A stretch of DNA of 64,000 nt from KK5 sp034043675 (GCF_034043675.1 NZ_JAXCLA010000009.1:248001-312000); one strand, 5' to 3'; shown: positions 51,511 to 60,940, numbered from the stretch's first letter. Program-made: numbers and translations. The notes: generated by a model from the sequence alone, not told the origin.

Positions 51511-52007
51511 TCACCGCCAGGATGGTTTTTGCTTCCTCCAGTGTGCTCGGGTACGGGAACCCGCATCACGTGGCCAAGCACCAAGTTAGCTGGCGGCACC
51601 AAGGCGGGCAGACCGAACGTCTGTGGAATCACTTCAATGACGCGACGTGCTCGTTCGAAGTCGGATGGCAAGACTCCGCACTGCGCGAATACCTCGTCGA
51701 TGGAGTGTCCGATGGAGGCAGCTGAAGGCGCTGCCGTGCAAGGCCACGTGCTGATTCAAGCGCGCCTTTCGCGCTTGTCGGTGCGCAGGTCGCCATTCGG
51801 GCCACTCCAGTCACGTTGTCTTTGCGGACAAGCCCTGGACCGAGACGCCACCCCATAACGTCTACGCACTACCTGCGTTAGGTAGACGAGGGTATATACC
51901 TACAACGAACTCAAGACGGGTCACTACACTTGTTCCGTGCGTTTCATTAGGGAATCAATGTTTCACTAATAAAACAAACGAAGACCGAGATGTTCTTGGA
52001 GTGCTTG
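51511..52007. other. Decayed sequence and promoter region of the right-hand operon
   Basis: About 500 bases without a complete gene. The left half holds the frame fragments noted above. The right half has an AT-rich patch (about 51885-51985) that should include the promoter of the operon starting at 52008, and the repeated GTTTCA sites at 51941 and 51960. Confidence 0.45.
51941..51971. promoter_or_regulatory. Direct repeats, IclR operator candidate
   Basis: GTTTCATTA at 51941-51949 and GTTTCACTA at 51960-51968 lie 19 bases apart, about two helical turns. The first also forms TTC-N6-GAA (51943-51954), a spaced dyad. The position, 40-65 bases before the first gene, suits a regulatory site for the IclR protein encoded in the operon. 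The assignment is inference. Confidence 0.4.
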
Positions 52008-52811
52008 ATGCCAGATATCGCCAGGATCGCAGATCCAGAAAGCCTGCAGCGCCTGCTGCCTGAGATACCGCCGTCGCTGCTGCAAGGCCGCCGGGTGCTG
52101 GTGACCGGTGCCGCGCGCGGGCTGGGCTTGGCCTTCGCCAGGTGCATCGCCCAGGCCGGCGCCACGGTGCTGATGGCCGACATCCTGGACGAGTTGCTGC
52201 AAGCTGAGGCCCGGGCCTTGTGCGCTTCGGGCTTCGAGGCCCACGCAATCCCGGTCGACCTGTGCGAACCGGCCTCGATCGCCACCTGCGCCGCCGCGGC
52301 CGGCAACCTGGACGGTCTGGTCAATAACGCCGCGATTACCAACTCCGGTGGCCGTGACGCCCATGCGCTCGATGTATCGACCTGGGATCGGGTCATGGAC
52401 GTCAACGTCCGCGGCACGTGGCTCATGAGCCGGGCCTGCCAGCCCGCGCTGGCCGCCAGCGGTCGCGGAGCCATCGTCAATCTGGCTTCCGACACTGCGC
52501 TGTGGGGCGCGCCGAACCTGCTGGCCTATGCCGCCAGCAAGGGCGCGGTCATCTCGATGACGCGCTCGCTGGCCCGTGAATGGGGCGGCGAGGGCATCAC
52601 CGTCAATGCCGTCGCGCCAGGCTTGACGCTCGTCGAAGCGACCGAGTACGTGCCGCTGGGGCGGCACCAGAAATACCTCGAAGGCCGCGCCATCCCGCGC
52701 GAGCAACAGGCGGCCGACGTCTGCGGGACGGTGCTCTTCGCGCTGTCCGGCCTGTCGCGTTTCGTGACCGGCCAGTTGTTGCCGGTCAACGGCGGCTACG
52801 TGATGAATTGA
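52008..52811 (+). CDS. SDR family oxidoreductase
   Basis: A 267-residue classical short-chain dehydrogenase. VLVTGAARGLGLAFAR (about 28-43) is the cofactor loop, followed by NNAAI, NLASDTAL with the catalytic Ser, and YAASK. The ATG at 52008 is preferred because GGAG precedes it by 7 bases; an in-frame ATG at 51990 would add six residues. The C-terminus GQLLPVNGGYVMN is typical. It is the first gene of the right-hand operon and probably oxidises an alcohol or dihydrodiol intermediate. Confidence 0.9.
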   Translation: MPDIARIADPESLQRLLPEIPPSLLQGRRVLVTGAARGLGLAFARCIAQAGATVLMADILDELLQAEARALCASGFEAHAIPVDLCEPASIATCAAAAGNLDGLVNNAAITNSGGRDAHALDVSTWDRVMDVNVRGTWLMSRACQPALAASGRGAIVNLASDTALWGAPNLLAYAASKGAVISMTRSLAREWGGEGITVNAVAPGLTLVEATEYVPLGRHQKYLEGRAIPREQQAADVCGTVLFALSGLSRFVTGQLLPVNGGYVMN

Positions 52812-52835
52812 TTGATCTGGACGAGGAGTGACCCG

Positions 52836-53366
52836 ATGAGCGAACAGCAGAACACCGAAGCGCCGACCTGGCTCCAACCCGAAGGCAGCAGTTTCTCCGA
52901 CTGGATGGGCAGCCGCGTGGCCCGCTATGCGACCCGCACCTACGACTGGAACGCGTTGAAGTTCCAGGCCGATTTCGATCCGAAGTACCGCCGTGCGCAG
53001 ATGCGCTACGTGGGCACCGGCGGCACCGGCATCAGCGCCGATACGAACACCGTGCCTTCCGAGAACTTCACCTTCTCCACGATGGTGATCCCGGCCGGCC
53101 ACGAAGGCCCGCCGCACCTGCACACCGACGTGGAAGAGATCTTCTTCGTGATCCGCGGCAAGCTGAAGGTCGTGCTGGAGAAGGATGGCGAGCGCTTCGA
53201 GACCGTCATCAGCGACCGTGACCTCATTTCCGTGCCCCCGGGCGTGTACCGGGAGGAGATCAACATCGGCGACGAAGACGCGCTGATGTGCGTGATGCTC
53301 GGTGCGAAGAAGCCGATCACGCCGACCTATCCGCCCGAGCATCCGCTCGCCAAGATCAAGCGCTGA
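52836..53366 (+). CDS. Cupin domain protein
   Basis: A 176-residue protein with a single cupin barrel. The metal motif GPPHLHTDVEEIFFVIRGKLKVVLE (about 88-112) has the His-x-His-x4-Glu arrangement, and VPPGVYREEINIG supplies the second motif, where the usual His is not obvious. It may be a dioxygenase, an isomerase or a storage-type binding protein. An AGGAGTGACCCG ribosome-binding site precedes the ATG. It follows the SDR by 24 bases. Confidence 0.85.
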   Translation: MSEQQNTEAPTWLQPEGSSFSDWMGSRVARYATRTYDWNALKFQADFDPKYRRAQMRYVGTGGTGISADTNTVPSENFTFSTMVIPAGHEGPPHLHTDVEEIFFVIRGKLKVVLEKDGERFETVISDRDLISVPPGVYREEINIGDEDALMCVMLGAKKPITPTYPPEHPLAKIKR

Positions 53367-53380
53367 TCGCTCGAGCACGG

Positions 53381-54277
53381 ATGCCCATCATGGCCCTCGC
53401 CGACACCGACCCCGGCATGCTGCCCCCCAGCGCCAATCTCGCTCGCCTCGATGCCGTTTTCGGCGCGCGCAGCGTGCGCGTGGGGCGGCAGGGTGCCGTG
53501 GTCTCGGTGCGGGAGCTCGGGGAGGGGCCGGCCGTCGTCTGCCTGCACGGTATCGGCTCCGGCGCAGCATCCTGGCTGGGGCTGGCCGAGCGCATGGCGC
53601 CTCGGGCCCGGCTGATCGCCTGGGACGCGCCGGGCTACGGGGCCTCCACGCCGCTCTCGTCGCTGACGCCGGACGCTACCGACTACGCCGTGCGCCTGCA
53701 CCAGCTGCTGGACGCGCTGGAGATCGAGCGCTGCACGCTGCTGGGCCATTCGCTCGGCGCGCTGACGGCCGTCGCTGCGGCCAGCGCCGAAACAAGTGGC
53801 GAGCGCGCAGCGCGCTTCGACCGTGTGATCCTGGCCAGCCCGGCCCGCGGCTACGGCGCGCAGGGCCCGCTGGCCGCCACCGTGCGTGCCGAGCGCCTTG
53901 CGCTGCTGCGCACCGAAGGCATCGACGGCATGGCGGCTATGCGCTCCGCCCGGTTGCTGTCGCCGAAGGCGTCGGCCCAGGCGAGGCAGTGGGTGCGCTG
54001 GAACATGGCGCGGCTCCATGCGGGCGGCTACCGCCAGGCGGTCGAACTGCTGTGCGGCGAAGATCTGGTCCGGCACCTGCCTCTGGCGGTGCCCGTGCAG
54101 GTGTGGGTCGGCGCTCTTGATGAGATCAGGCCGCCGCGCGCCTGCGACGAAATCGCTCGCGCCGCGCAGACCACGCTGCAGCTGATCGCCGATGCGGGCC
54201 ATGCCTGCTACGTCGAGCAGCCTGACGCCGTCGCGAGTCTCCTTTGCACCGTCCTGGAAGAAGACCGGGGAGCCTGA
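53381..54277 (+). CDS. Alpha/beta hydrolase
   Basis: A 298-residue hydrolase. The oxyanion loop is CLHGIGSGAASW, the nucleophile elbow LLGHSLGALT (Ser about 126), and the catalytic His GHACYVEQP near the end; the acid lies in VGALDEIRPP. The start at 53381 is followed by a second ATG at 53390. This MhpC/PcaD-like protein could cleave a ring-fission product or an ester or enol-lactone. It ends three bases before the IclR gene. Confidence 0.9.
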   Translation: MPIMALADTDPGMLPPSANLARLDAVFGARSVRVGRQGAVVSVRELGEGPAVVCLHGIGSGAASWLGLAERMAPRARLIAWDAPGYGASTPLSSLTPDATDYAVRLHQLLDALEIERCTLLGHSLGALTAVAAASAETSGERAARFDRVILASPARGYGAQGPLAATVRAERLALLRTEGIDGMAAMRSARLLSPKASAQARQWVRWNMARLHAGGYRQAVELLCGEDLVRHLPLAVPVQVWVGALDEIRPPRACDEIARAAQTTLQLIADAGHACYVEQPDAVASLLCTVLEEDRGA

Positions 54278-54280
54278 GCC

Positions 54281-55120
54281 ATGATCGAAGACACCAACAA
54301 CAACGAAGATTCCGCGGACCGCTACAACGTGCCCGCGCTGGAGCGCGGCCTGCGCATCCTCGCCGAGTTCAACCGGCACACGCAGGTCGTCTCGCCGCCC
54401 GAGCTGGCGCGCCGCCTAGAACTGCCGCGCTCCACCGTGTTCCGACTGCTGACCACGCTGGAGAACATGGGCTTCGTGCAGCGCAGCGAAGGCGGCAACG
54501 ACTACCGCCTCGGGCTGGCCGTGCTGCGCCTGGGCTTCGAATACCTCGCCTCGCTGCCGCTGAACGAACTGGGCCAGCCGCTGCTGCGCCGCCTCAGCGA
54601 GGAGATCGCTTATCCCTGCAACATCGTCGTGCGCGACTGGCGCTCGATCGTCTACGTGACCCGCGTGTCCCCGCAGGCGCCGGCCTCGCCCTTCGTCGGC
54701 GCCGTCAATGTCGGCACACGGCTGCCGGCGCACGGCACGGTGCTGGGCCGCATGGTGCTGGCGGACCTGAGCCTCGCGCAATTGAGGGCGCTGTATCCGG
54801 AGGACAACCTGGAGAGCTTCTCGGTCGACACGCCGCGCACGGTCTCCGCGCTGTACGAGCTGCTGCAGCTCGACCTGAGACGCGGCTGCGCGATCGGCGA
54901 GGGCTTCTTCGAGCCGAACATCTCGACCATCGCCGCGCCGGTGCGCGACCACAGCGGCCACATCGTCGCCGCCCTGGGCGTCACGATCAACGCCGGTCGT
55001 TTTCAGGACGTGCAGCTGGACGAAAGCCGCGTCGACGCCATGGTTGCCAGCGTCAAGCGCACCGCGGCGGAGCTGTCACGGCTGCTGAACTACTCGCCGC
55101 GCCCCGCGGTTGCGGAGTGA
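54281..55120 (+). CDS. IclR family transcriptional regulator (2)
   Basis: A 279-residue regulator. The winged helix (about 15-80) reads ALERGLRILAEFNRHTQVVSPPELARRLELPRSTVFRLLTTLENMGFVQR. The effector domain has GTRLPAHGTVLGRMVLADL and GCAIGEGFFEPNISTIAAPVRD. It lies within the operon between hydrolase and SDR genes and probably controls it; the direct repeats before 52008 are the likely target. It is unlike the IclR gene at 32.8 kb outside the conserved motifs. Confidence 0.92.
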   Translation: MIEDTNNNEDSADRYNVPALERGLRILAEFNRHTQVVSPPELARRLELPRSTVFRLLTTLENMGFVQRSEGGNDYRLGLAVLRLGFEYLASLPLNELGQPLLRRLSEEIAYPCNIVVRDWRSIVYVTRVSPQAPASPFVGAVNVGTRLPAHGTVLGRMVLADLSLAQLRALYPEDNLESFSVDTPRTVSALYELLQLDLRRGCAIGEGFFEPNISTIAAPVRDHSGHIVAALGVTINAGRFQDVQLDESRVDAMVASVKRTAAELSRLLNYSPRPAVAE

Positions 55121-55127
55121 TTCCCTG

Positions 55128-55946
55128 ATGAGCAACTTCGCCCCTGATCTGCTGGCTGGCCGCGTGGCCGTCGTCACCGGCGGTTCGTCCGGCATTGGCC
55201 TAGCCGCCGTGGCCGCGCTGCTGGACGCCGGCGCCGGCGTGGCGCTGTGCGGCCGCAGCGCCGCACGGCTGGACGAGGCGCTCGGCGCGCTGCGCGCCAC
55301 GCATCCCGGGGCGAAGCTGTTCGCATCGAGTTGCGACGTGCTCGACGGCGCCGCCGTACGCGATTTCGCCGCCCGCAGCGAAGCGGCGCTCGGCCCCGCC
55401 TCCATCCTCGTCAACAACGCCGGCCAGGGTCGCGTTTCCACCTTCGCCGACACGACAGACGAAGCCTGGATGGAAGAGCTGCGGCTGAAGTTCTTCTCCG
55501 TCATCAACCCGACCCGTGCGTTCCTGCCGCAGCTGGCCGCGCAACGCCAGGCTTGCGGCGATGCCGCCGTCGTCTGCGCCAACTCGCTGCTGGCCCGCCA
55601 GCCCGAGCCCCACATGGTGGCCACCTCGGCGGCGCGCGCAGGCCTGTTGAACCTGGTGCGCTCGCTGGCAAGCGAGTTTGCGCCGCAGGGCGTGCGAGTC
55701 AACGGCATCCTGATCGGCTTGATCGAGTCCGGCCAGTGGCGCCGCCGCTTCGATGCGCGCGACGACCGGGGCCAGGACTGGGCGAGCTGGAGCCATGGGC
55801 TTGCCGCCCGCAAGGAAATTCCGCTGGGCCGGCTCGGCCTGCCCGAAGAAGCCGCCCGTGCCCTCGTGTTCCTCGCGTCGCCGCTGGCGTCCTACACGAC
55901 CGGCTCGCATCTCGATATTTCTGGAGGTCTGTCCCGCCATGCCTAA
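55128..55946 (+). CDS. SDR-fold protein lacking the Tyr/Lys pair
   Basis: A 272-residue protein with the SDR cofactor motif VVTGGSSGIGLAAV (about 15-28) and NNAGQG. The active-site segment reads ANSLLARQPEPHMVATSAAR, so the usual Tyr-x3-Lys is replaced by Thr-x3-Arg. It may be a reductase with altered chemistry or a non-catalytic subunit. The C-terminal GSHLDISGGLSRHA is normal. Its last eight bases overlap the start of the ThDP enzyme gene, so the two are coupled. Confidence 0.82.
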   Translation: MSNFAPDLLAGRVAVVTGGSSGIGLAAVAALLDAGAGVALCGRSAARLDEALGALRATHPGAKLFASSCDVLDGAAVRDFAARSEAALGPASILVNNAGQGRVSTFADTTDEAWMEELRLKFFSVINPTRAFLPQLAAQRQACGDAAVVCANSLLARQPEPHMVATSAARAGLLNLVRSLASEFAPQGVRVNGILIGLIESGQWRRRFDARDDRGQDWASWSHGLAARKEIPLGRLGLPEEAARALVFLASPLASYTTGSHLDISGGLSRHA

Positions 55947-57654
55947 GGCTCAAACCCAGCAGGTCACCGTCGGCGCCGTCGTCGCGACCTTTCTCGAACG
56001 CTGCGGCGTCCGCGCCGCCTTCGGCGTCATCTCGATCCACAACATGCCGATCCTCGATGCCTTCGCGCAGCGTGGCGTGATCCGCTTCGTGCCCGCGCGT
56101 GGCGAGGCCGGGGCCGGCAACATGGCCGATGCCTATGCCCGCTCGACGAGCCGGCTCGGTGTCTGCGTGACCAGCACCGGCCCGGCCGCCGGCAATATCG
56201 CGGGCAGCCTGGTCGAGGCCTACACCGCCGGCGCGCCGCTGCTGCACATCACCGGCCAGATCGAGACGCCCTACCTCGACAAGGGCATGTCCTATATCCA
56301 TGAGGCGCCGGACCAGTTGACGATGCTGAAGGCTGTTTCCAAGACCGCCTTGCGCATCCGCAGCGCCGACAACGCGCTGGGTGTGCTGAAGCAGGCTGTG
56401 CGTGCCGCACTGACCGCGCCGACTGGTCCGGTCAGCCTGGAGATCCCGATCGACATCCAGTCTGCGCTGATCGACATGCCGAGCGAGGCCGAGCTGGCGC
56501 CGCTGTCGCTGCACTTGACCGAGCCCGACCCCGCCGCGCTGGACCAACTGGCCGCGCAGCTCGCCCAGACCCGCCGCCCGCTGCTGTGGGTGGGCGGTGG
56601 CGCCCGACATGCGGCAGGCGCCGTGAAGCGCCTGCGCGACCTCGGCTTCGGCATCGTTACCAGCGTGCAGGGCCGGGGCGTGCTGCCCGAGGACGACGCC
56701 GCGAACCTGGGCGCCTACAACATCCACAAGCCGGTCGAGGCCTTCTACCAGCGCTGCGACGCGATGCTGGTCGTTGGCTCGCGGCTGCGCAGCAACGAGA
56801 CCCTCCGGTACGAACTGAAGCTGCCGCGCCCGCTGCTGCGCATCGACGCGGACCCGGCCGCCGAGGGCCGCTGCTACCGCAGCGACGGTTTCGTCTGCGC
56901 CGACGCGAAGCTGGCTCTTGAAGGCCTGGCCGACCGACTCGAAGCGCGCGGCTACCGCGCCGATGCCGAGCTGCAGGCCGACCTGAAGAAGACCCATGAG
57001 ACCGCCGTGGCCTCCGTGCGCGAGGGCCTGGGGCCGTACAGCGCGCTGGTCCAGGCACTGCAACAGGCGGCCGGCCGCAACTTCAACTGGGTGCGCGACG
57101 TGACCGTGTCCAACAGCACCTGGGGCAACCGGGAGCTGCGCGTGTTCGAACCCAGCCAGGGTGTGCATGCCACCGGCGGCGGTATCGGCCAGGGCATGCC
57201 GATGGCGATCGGCGCGGCTGTCGGCGCGGCGGTCACGGCTTCGGGCCGCAAGACCTTCTGCCTGGCCGGCGACGGTGGCTTCATCCTGAACCTCGGCGAG
57301 CTCGCCACGATGGTCCAGGAGCAATGCGACATGGTCATCGTGCTGATGAACGACAAGGGCTACGGCGTCATCAAGAACATCCAGGACGCCCAGTACGGCG
57401 GCCGCCGCTGCTACGTCGAGCTGCACACGCCGGACTACGCCAAGCTCTGCGAGTCGATCGCGCTGCCGCATGCCCGCTGCTCGAGCCTGTCCGAGCTGCC
57501 CGCGCTGCTTGCCCGCGCGACGGACCGCCAAGGCCCGTTCATGCTGGAGATTGACATGCTGAGCATCGGGCCCTTCAAGTCCACCTTCGCGGGTCCGCCG
57601 GTCAACACGATCACGCAGATCCCCGCGCTGAATCTGGCAGCCAGCAACACCTGA
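55939..57654 (+). CDS. ThDP-dependent decarboxylase/lyase (acetolactate-synthase superfamily)
   Basis: A 571-residue enzyme with the three-domain Pyr - middle - PP order. The catalytic Glu56 is in PARGEAGAGNMADAYAR, the middle domain reads RPLLWVGGGARHA, and the ThDP/Mg motif is GDGGFILNLGELATMVQEQ with NDKGYG. It belongs with benzoylformate decarboxylase, acetolactate synthase and related proteins that cleave or join 2-keto acids. The substrate cannot be read from sequence. It precedes an aspartate-dehydrogenase-like gene and an aldehyde dehydrogenase, which fits decarboxylation of a keto acid to an aldehyde and its oxidation. Confidence 0.9.
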   Translation: MPKAQTQQVTVGAVVATFLERCGVRAAFGVISIHNMPILDAFAQRGVIRFVPARGEAGAGNMADAYARSTSRLGVCVTSTGPAAGNIAGSLVEAYTAGAPLLHITGQIETPYLDKGMSYIHEAPDQLTMLKAVSKTALRIRSADNALGVLKQAVRAALTAPTGPVSLEIPIDIQSALIDMPSEAELAPLSLHLTEPDPAALDQLAAQLAQTRRPLLWVGGGARHAAGAVKRLRDLGFGIVTSVQGRGVLPEDDAANLGAYNIHKPVEAFYQRCDAMLVVGSRLRSNETLRYELKLPRPLLRIDADPAAEGRCYRSDGFVCADAKLALEGLADRLEARGYRADAELQADLKKTHETAVASVREGLGPYSALVQALQQAAGRNFNWVRDVTVSNSTWGNRELRVFEPSQGVHATGGGIGQGMPMAIGAAVGAAVTASGRKTFCLAGDGGFILNLGELATMVQEQCDMVIVLMNDKGYGVIKNIQDAQYGGRRCYVELHTPDYAKLCESIALPHARCSSLSELPALLARATDRQGPFMLEIDMLSIGPFKSTFAGPPVNTITQIPALNLAASNT

Positions 57655-57669
57655 CCCCGAAGGCCCGCC

Positions 57670-58476
57670 ATGTCGTCCTCCCCCATTCGTCTCGCCCTGG
57701 TCGGTTGCGGTGCCATCGGCAGCGCACTGCTGGAGCTGATCCACGGCGATGCCGGCCTGCAGGTCGTCGCGATCGTGCTTCCGCACGGCGCCCCGCGCTG
57801 CGAGGCGGCGCAGCGCCTGGTGCCCCACGCGCTGCAGGTCGAGTCGGTGCCGACGAGCGGCATTGACCTGGTTGTCGAGGCGGCCGGCCATGCGGCGATC
57901 GAGCAGCAGGTGCTGCCAGCGCTGCGCCGCGGCATTCCCTGCATCATTGCCTCGGTTGGCGCGCTGTCGGCGCCGGGCCTGGCCGAAGGCCTCGACGCAG
58001 CGGCCCGCTCGGGCCACACGCAGGTCCAGCTGATCGCCGGAGCCATCGGAGCCATCGACGCGCTGGCCGCCGCCCGCCTCGGCGGCCTGGACCTGGTGCG
58101 CTACACCGGCCGCAAGCCGGTCCATGCCTGGACGGGTACACCCGCTGAGCAAGCTTTCGAGCTCGGCGCGCTGAAGGGGCCGGTCGTCATCTTCGAGGGC
58201 AGCGCCCGCGAGGCCGCGGCGCGCTACCCGAAGAACGCCAACGTCGCGGCCACTGTCTCGCTGGCCGGCCTGGGCCTGGACGGCACGACGGTGCGCCTGA
58301 TCGCCGACCCCGGTGTGCAGGAAAACATCCACACGGTCGAGGCCCAGGGGGCCTTCGGCAGCTTCGAGCTGGTGATGCGCAACAAGGCGCTGGCCGGCAA
58401 TCCCAAGACCTCGGCGCTGACCGTCTATAGCGCGGTGCGCGCGGTGCGCAACCACGTCGCCGCCGTCTCCATCTGA
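57670..58476 (+). CDS. L-aspartate-dehydrogenase-like protein
   Basis: A 268-residue NAD(P)-dependent enzyme with the NadX fold: LALVGCGAIGSALLELI at the start, SVGALSAPG, GAIGAIDALAAARLGGLDLVRYTGRKP, and YPKNANVAATVSLAGLGLD, which are family blocks. Usual AspDH turns aspartate to iminoaspartate for NAD synthesis. No nadA or nadC is near, so a catabolic or amine/imine role in this operon is more likely. It lies 15 bases after the ThDP enzyme. Confidence 0.87.
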   Translation: MSSSPIRLALVGCGAIGSALLELIHGDAGLQVVAIVLPHGAPRCEAAQRLVPHALQVESVPTSGIDLVVEAAGHAAIEQQVLPALRRGIPCIIASVGALSAPGLAEGLDAAARSGHTQVQLIAGAIGAIDALAAARLGGLDLVRYTGRKPVHAWTGTPAEQAFELGALKGPVVIFEGSAREAAARYPKNANVAATVSLAGLGLDGTTVRLIADPGVQENIHTVEAQGAFGSFELVMRNKALAGNPKTSALTVYSAVRAVRNHVAAVSI

Positions 58477-58493
58477 ACGCAGGACTGCAGAAC

Positions 58494-59972
58494 ATGATCT
58501 CCGACGTACTGCTCCCCATCAATGTCGCGGGCCACTGGCGCCTGGGCGGTGGCGACATCTACGAGAGCCTTTACCCGGCTACCGGCGAACCGATCGCCCG
58601 GCTGCGCGCGGCCAGCCTCGATGATGTCGAGGAAGCGATCCAGGGCGCCGCCCGCGCCTTCCGGACCAGCGGCTGGGCCCAGCGCCTGCCGCACGAGCGC
58701 GCCGCGGTGCTGCATCGCGTTGCCCAACTGATCCGCGACAACGCCGAGGCGCTGGCGCAGAAGCAGCGCCTGGACAATGGCAAGCCGATCAAGGAAACGC
58801 GCTCGCTAGTGGCCAGCGCCGCGGCCACCTTCCAGTTCTTCGCGGCGGCCTGCGAGACGCTGGAGGAGAGCATCACGCCCTCGCGTGGCGCCTTCGTGAC
58901 GATGAGCGTGCACGAGCCGATGGGTGTCGTCGCGGCGATCACGCCGTGGAACTCGCCGATCGCCAGCGAAGCGCAAAAGATGGCGCCGGCCCTGGCGGCT
59001 GGCAATGCGCTGGTCGTCAAGCCGGCCGAGGTGACGCCGCTGATGGCGCTGGAGCTGGCCCGCATTTGCGAAGAGGCGGGCGTGCCACGGGGGTTGATCA
59101 GCGTGCTGCCGGGCAAGGGCTCGGTGATCGGCGATGCGATCACCAAGCACCCGCTGGTCAAGCGCGTCTCCTTCACCGGCGGCACGACGACCGGTCGCCA
59201 CATCGCCCACATCGCGGCCGACAAGATGATGCCGGTCTCGCTGGAGCTGGGCGGCAAGTCGCCGACGATGGTGCTGGAGGATGCCGACCTCGACCACGCG
59301 GTGGCCGGAGTGCTCTACGGCATCTTCAGCAGCTCGGGCGAATCCTGCATCGCGGGTTCCCGGCTCTTCGTGGCGCGCAGCCTCTACGACGAATTCCTGA
59401 CCCGCCTGGCCGAGGGCGCCCATGCGCTGCGCGTCGGTGACCCGGCCTCCGAATCCACGCAGATGGGCCCGCTGATCACAGCCAGGCACCGCGAGGGCAT
59501 CGAGCGCTACGTGGCGCTGGGCGTCAGCGAAGGGGGCCGCATCCGCAGCGGCGGCATGCGCCCGCGCGGCACGGCGCTGGACAAGGGCTACTTCTACACG
59601 CCCACGATCATCGAGGGCCTGACGAACAGCGCCCGCACGACGCAGGAAGAGATCTTCGGCCCGGTGCTGGTGGCGATGCCCTTCGACTCCGAGGAGCAAC
59701 TGATCGAACAGGCCAACGACAGCGTTTACGCGCTGGCCGCCGGTGTCTGGAGCCGCGATTTCAAGCGCGCCTGGCGCCTGGGCCGCGCGGTGCAGGCCGG
59801 CACCGTCTGGATCAATACGTACAAGCAGTTCTCGGTCTCCACGCCCTTCGGCGGCTGGCGCGACTCGGGCCTGGGCCGCGAGAAGGGCCGCGAGGGGATC
59901 CTGCAGTACATGGAGCAGAAGAGCATGTACTGGGGCACCAACGAGCAGCCTCTGCCCTGGAGTGCAGCATGA
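58494..59972 (+). CDS. Aldehyde dehydrogenase
   Basis: A 492-residue NAD(P)-dependent aldehyde dehydrogenase. The catalytic Cys285 is in SSGESCIAG, the general base Glu in SLELGGKSP, and the cofactor segment VSFTGGTTTGRHI is present. IWSRDF-like VWSRDFKRAWRLGRAVQAGTVWIN and the C-terminal FGGWRDSGLGREKG are typical of the betaine/benzaldehyde/2-hydroxymuconic semialdehyde group. It overlaps the VOC gene by four bases. It probably oxidises the aldehyde formed by the ThDP enzyme. Confidence 0.93.
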   Translation: MISDVLLPINVAGHWRLGGGDIYESLYPATGEPIARLRAASLDDVEEAIQGAARAFRTSGWAQRLPHERAAVLHRVAQLIRDNAEALAQKQRLDNGKPIKETRSLVASAAATFQFFAAACETLEESITPSRGAFVTMSVHEPMGVVAAITPWNSPIASEAQKMAPALAAGNALVVKPAEVTPLMALELARICEEAGVPRGLISVLPGKGSVIGDAITKHPLVKRVSFTGGTTTGRHIAHIAADKMMPVSLELGGKSPTMVLEDADLDHAVAGVLYGIFSSSGESCIAGSRLFVARSLYDEFLTRLAEGAHALRVGDPASESTQMGPLITARHREGIERYVALGVSEGGRIRSGGMRPRGTALDKGYFYTPTIIEGLTNSARTTQEEIFGPVLVAMPFDSEEQLIEQANDSVYALAAGVWSRDFKRAWRLGRAVQAGTVWINTYKQFSVSTPFGGWRDSGLGREKGREGILQYMEQKSMYWGTNEQPLPWSAA

Positions 59973-60940
59973 GCGTGCTGGGCATCGACGAAATCACCTA
60001 CGCGGCCGACGACCTCGCCGCCTGCCGCAGATTCTTCGCCGACTGGGGCCTGACGTTGGTGGACGAGAGCGCGCAGATGTTGCGCTTCGAGTGCCTGAAC
60101 GGCTGCCGCGTCAACGTCGCCGCGCTCGGCATGCCGGGCCTGGCCGAAGGCATCGAGGACGGCCCGACGTTGCGCGAGGTCGTCTGGGGCGTCGCGGACG
60201 ACGCCCAGCTCGCCAGGTATGCCGACGCACTGGCCGGGCAGCCGGGCTTCGTGGACGGTGTCGTCGACGGCGTACGCCGCATCGGCTGCACGGACCCGAA
60301 CGGCCTGGCCCTGCGCCTGCAGGTAACGCGCAAGACGGAGCTGCAGCTGCCGTCCGCGGTGATGAACACCTGGAGTTCGCGGGAGCGCGTCAATCAGCCT
60401 GCGCCGATCTACGAACGTGCGACTCCGATCGAGGTCGGCCACGTCGTGTTCTTCGTCGCCGACGTCGCCGCCTGCGAGAAGTTCTACACCGAGCGCCTGG
60501 GCTTCGCTGCTTCCGACCGCTACCCGGGCCGCGGCGCCTTCCTGCGCTGTGCGCCGGACGGCGGCCACCACGACCTGTTCCTGTTGCAGTTGCCCTCGGG
60601 CAAGCGCGGCATCAACCACGTGGCCTTCACCGTGCGCGACATCCACGAGGTGTTCGGCGGCGGCCTGCATTTCTCGCGCTGCGGCTGGGAAACCCAGCTC
60701 GGCCCGGGCCGGCACCCGGTGTCGTCCGCCTACTTCTGGTACTTCAAGAACCCGGCCGGCGGCCTGATCGAGTATTACGCCGACGAGGACCAACTGACCG
60801 GCGACTGGCAGCCGCGCGAGTTCGAGCCCGGCCCGACGGTGTTTGCCGAATGGGCCGTCGACGGCGGGCTGGACGGGCACACGCGCCGCCAGAAGAACGT
60901 CGCCGGCCCCGAGGGCAAGTTCCTGACCGAGAAGAAGTAA
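59969..60940 (+). CDS. Two-domain VOC (glyoxalase/extradiol-type) protein
   Basis: A 323-residue protein made of two vicinal-oxygen-chelate domains. The first (about 1-115) reads GIDEITYAADDLAACRRFFADWGL. The second (about 150-290) starts PIEVGHVVFFVADVAACEKFYTERLGF with KRGINHVAFTVRDIHEVFG and NPAGGLIEYYADEDQ, giving a His-His-Glu metal set. The first domain lacks the metal His. This is the arrangement of type I extradiol dioxygenases, so it may cleave a catechol-like ring, but isomerase or lyase roles are open. Confidence 0.85.
   Translation: MSVLGIDEITYAADDLAACRRFFADWGLTLVDESAQMLRFECLNGCRVNVAALGMPGLAEGIEDGPTLREVVWGVADDAQLARYADALAGQPGFVDGVVDGVRRIGCTDPNGLALRLQVTRKTELQLPSAVMNTWSSRERVNQPAPIYERATPIEVGHVVFFVADVAACEKFYTERLGFAASDRYPGRGAFLRCAPDGGHHDLFLLQLPSGKRGINHVAFTVRDIHEVFGGGLHFSRCGWETQLGPGRHPVSSAYFWYFKNPAGGLIEYYADEDQLTGDWQPREFEPGPTVFAEWAVDGGLDGHTRRQKNVAGPEGKFLTEKK

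Noticed and set aside
55699..58455. A 918-codon open frame on the minus strand
   Set aside because: It lies antisense to the ThDP enzyme and AspDH-like genes, whose motifs are intact. The translated product is His/Arg/Gln-rich without domains, a common effect of GC-rich codon bias.
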